From VBDM01 sp041493345 (GTDB taxonomy: Bacteria > Pseudomonadota > Gammaproteobacteria > Burkholderiales > SG8-39): 14,412 nt of DNA. The position numbers and the translations under genes were made by a program. Below are positions 13,499 through 14,412 of the stretch, one piece after another; within the stretch, counting starts at the first letter, position 1; every line of letters starts with the position of its first letter. Location: contig JBGPYQ010000073.1 of assembly GCA_041493345.1 (NCBI GenBank), positions 1 to 14,412 on the forward strand, read 5' to 3'. The notes under the pieces are model-generated. The model saw only the letters and a program-made list of their open reading frames with translations. It did no database searches and was not told where the DNA came from.

Positions 13499-14050
13499 AT
13501 GCCCGTCGGAAGAAACGATCCCTGTCCTTGCGGAAGCGGAAAGAAGTACAAGAAGTGTTGCGGCGCGACAGTGCCGCTGCTGCCGGTTTCGACGTCGGCC
13601 GCCGGACAGGCGCGGCACTGCGGCACCTGCACGGTGTGCTGCGGCGGTTGGCTGGTGGGTACCATCTTCGGCCACGAAATGAAGCCGGGCCAGCCCTGCC
13701 ACTTCCGGGGGGAGGGATGCTGCTCCATCTACGAGCGCCGTCCGGTTAATCCATGCCGGACCTTCATCTGCGGATGGCTGCAGGAAGAGAGCCCATTTCC
13801 GAATGAATTCAAACCCGACAGACTCGGCGTGTTGATCGTGCCGATCCGGTGGAGGGAAAAGGCCGCCTACATTCTGCGATTCGCGGGGCGTGATCCGGAC
13901 GAAGCGCTCCTGCAGTGGATGCGGGAATTCAGCGTGAGGACCGGCTGCCCGTTCTACTACGAACAGAGAGGCGAGCGGTTCGGATTCGGCCCGAGGGAGT
14001 TCCAGCTCGAGATGCTGGAGAAGGTCGAGCGCGGCGAGCCCCTGTGGTAG
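13499..14050 (+). CDS. SEC-C motif protein with YkgJ-like cysteine cluster
   Basis: This 183-residue cytoplasmic protein has two metal-binding modules. Residues 4-22 are a SEC-C motif (GRNDPCPCGSGKKYKKCCG) with zinc ligands Cys9, Cys11, Cys20 and Cys21, as at the SecA C-terminus. Residues 41-48 form CGTCTVCC, the CxxCxxCC start of a YkgJ-type zinc- or iron-chelating cluster, continued by Cys67, Cys74, Cys75, Cys86 and Cys91. The C-terminal half (about 100-183) is mixed alpha/beta without further cysteines. Family members are annotated only as Fe-S or zinc oxidoreductase-like, and function is not known. ATG 13499 has no Shine-Dalgarno; TAGACT at 13486-13491 could be a -10 box for a nearly leaderless message, but no good -35 is present. 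It is divergent from the MFS gene and seems unrelated to the transport genes. Confidence 0.85.
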   Translation: MPVGRNDPCPCGSGKKYKKCCGATVPLLPVSTSAAGQARHCGTCTVCCGGWLVGTIFGHEMKPGQPCHFRGEGCCSIYERRPVNPCRTFICGWLQEESPFPNEFKPDRLGVLIVPIRWREKAAYILRFAGRDPDEALLQWMREFSVRTGCPFYYEQRGERFGFGPREFQLEMLEKVERGEPLW

Positions 14051-14090
14051 TCGGGCTCGCGGCCGTATGGATCCCCGACAGAGCAATCGC

Positions 14091-14118
14091 TTGACAAATA
14101 GTGGGGCGCTTTCATAAT
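14091..14118 (+). promoter_or_regulatory. Sigma70 promoter for the LivK-like gene
   Basis: A perfect TTGACA at 14091-14096 is followed after 16 bp by CATAAT at 14113-14118, five of six matches to the -10 consensus. Transcription would begin near 14125, leaving a leader of about 31 bases before the ATG at 14156. This is the best promoter in the window and marks a new transcription unit. Confidence 0.75.
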
Positions 14119-14155
14119 CGCTGAAATTCTCTGTAACCGAGTCAAGGAGGGGGTC

Positions 14156-14412
14156 ATGTCAGGCAGAACCGGAGGTTTGCTGCACATTGCGGGGCGCGCG
14201 CTGGGCGTCCTGTTCATCGCATTCGCGCTCGCCGGCGCGGCGCTCGCGCAGCAGCCGCTCAAGATCGGCTTCGGCATGAGCCTGACCGGCCCGCTCGCCG
14301 GCAACGGCAAGGCGGCGCTGATCGCGATGGAGATCTGGCGCGACGACGTCAACGCCAAGGGCGGCATCCTCGGGCGCAAGGTCGAGTTCGTCTACTACGA
14401 CGACCAGACCAG
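14156..14412 (+). CDS. Branched-chain amino acid-type ABC substrate-binding protein (LivK-like, 3' truncated by window)
   Basis: The reading frame from ATG 14156 stays open to the window edge, giving 85 complete codons. AAGGAGG at 14144-14150, five bases upstream, is a near-perfect ribosome site. The signal peptide has the basic start MSGRTGGLLHIAGR, a hydrophobic core and likely cleavage at ALA-QQ near residues 31-32. The mature start PLKIGFGMSLTGPLAGNGK and the later GGILGRKVEFVYYDDQ are diagnostic of periplasmic-binding-protein type I receptors of the HAAT/LivK family. These bind branched-chain amino acids, amides, aromatic acids or other carboxylates. The fold differs from the three FbpA-class receptors upstream. 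Permease and ATPase genes (livHMGF type) would be expected downstream, outside the window. Confidence 0.88.
   Translation, partial: MSGRTGGLLHIAGRALGVLFIAFALAGAALAQQPLKIGFGMSLTGPLAGNGKAALIAMEIWRDDVNAKGGILGRKVEFVYYDDQT

Noticed and set aside
1..14412. CRISPR arrays, tRNA or rRNA genes, integrase or complete insertion sequence
   Set aside because: No regularly spaced repeats, no tRNA-like cloverleaf or rRNA sequence and no transposase or integrase motifs were recognised on either strand by eye.

Overview
The window is GC-rich DNA with dense, mostly plus-strand genes. It looks like a betaproteobacterium of the Burkholderiales type. The evidence is a 411-residue trimeric-type general porin with a C-terminal Phe, several periplasmic substrate-binding proteins with cleavable signal peptides, a lipoprotein with a BamE-like fold signature, and strong GC bias at third codon positions. 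No rRNA, tRNA, CRISPR array or intact transposase is visible.

Layout. (1) 1-36 is the last 11 codons of an upstream gene, followed closely by an FbpC/PotA-type ABC transporter ATPase (50-1150), a thiamine-diphosphate (ThDP) enzyme of the acetolactate synthase/benzoylformate decarboxylase superfamily (1159-2946) and a beta-hydroxyacid dehydrogenase (3037-3873). The last two are separated by a perfect 20-bp inverted repeat. (2) A porin with its own likely promoter (4006-5241) ends in a strong hairpin with a GCAA loop. (3) A small lipoprotein with two BamE/SmpA-like halves (5449-5943) may be read from a leaderless mRNA. (4) A tight plus-strand run from 6052 to 11673 has gaps of 10 to 44 bp. It encodes substrate-binding protein 1, substrate-binding protein 2, cupin A, cupin B, an ornithine cyclodeaminase/mu-crystallin-family protein and substrate-binding protein 3. 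(5) An isoprenylcysteine methyltransferase-like membrane protein (11743-12219) converges on a minus-strand MFS transporter (12243-13403). (6) A divergent SEC-C plus cysteine-cluster protein (13499-14050) is followed by a well-formed sigma70 promoter. That promoter drives the start of a branched-chain amino acid-type (LivK-like) substrate-binding protein, which is cut by the window end.

How the genes may work together (inference). The left half reads as an uptake and catabolism locus: porin entry, periplasmic capture, ABC import, then a ThDP-dependent C-C bond reaction and an NAD(P)-dependent hydroxyacid oxidation. Three paralogous substrate-binding proteins sit in one operon-like run with no permease. 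The only ATPase in the window belongs to the same transporter class and lies about 5 kb upstream, so the three receptors could share one permease. The two cupins and the cyclodeaminase-family protein inside the receptor run suggest enzymatic processing of the imported compound. I cannot name the compound. None of the receptors keeps the tyrosine pair typical of ferric-iron FbpA proteins, so iron is not the default answer.
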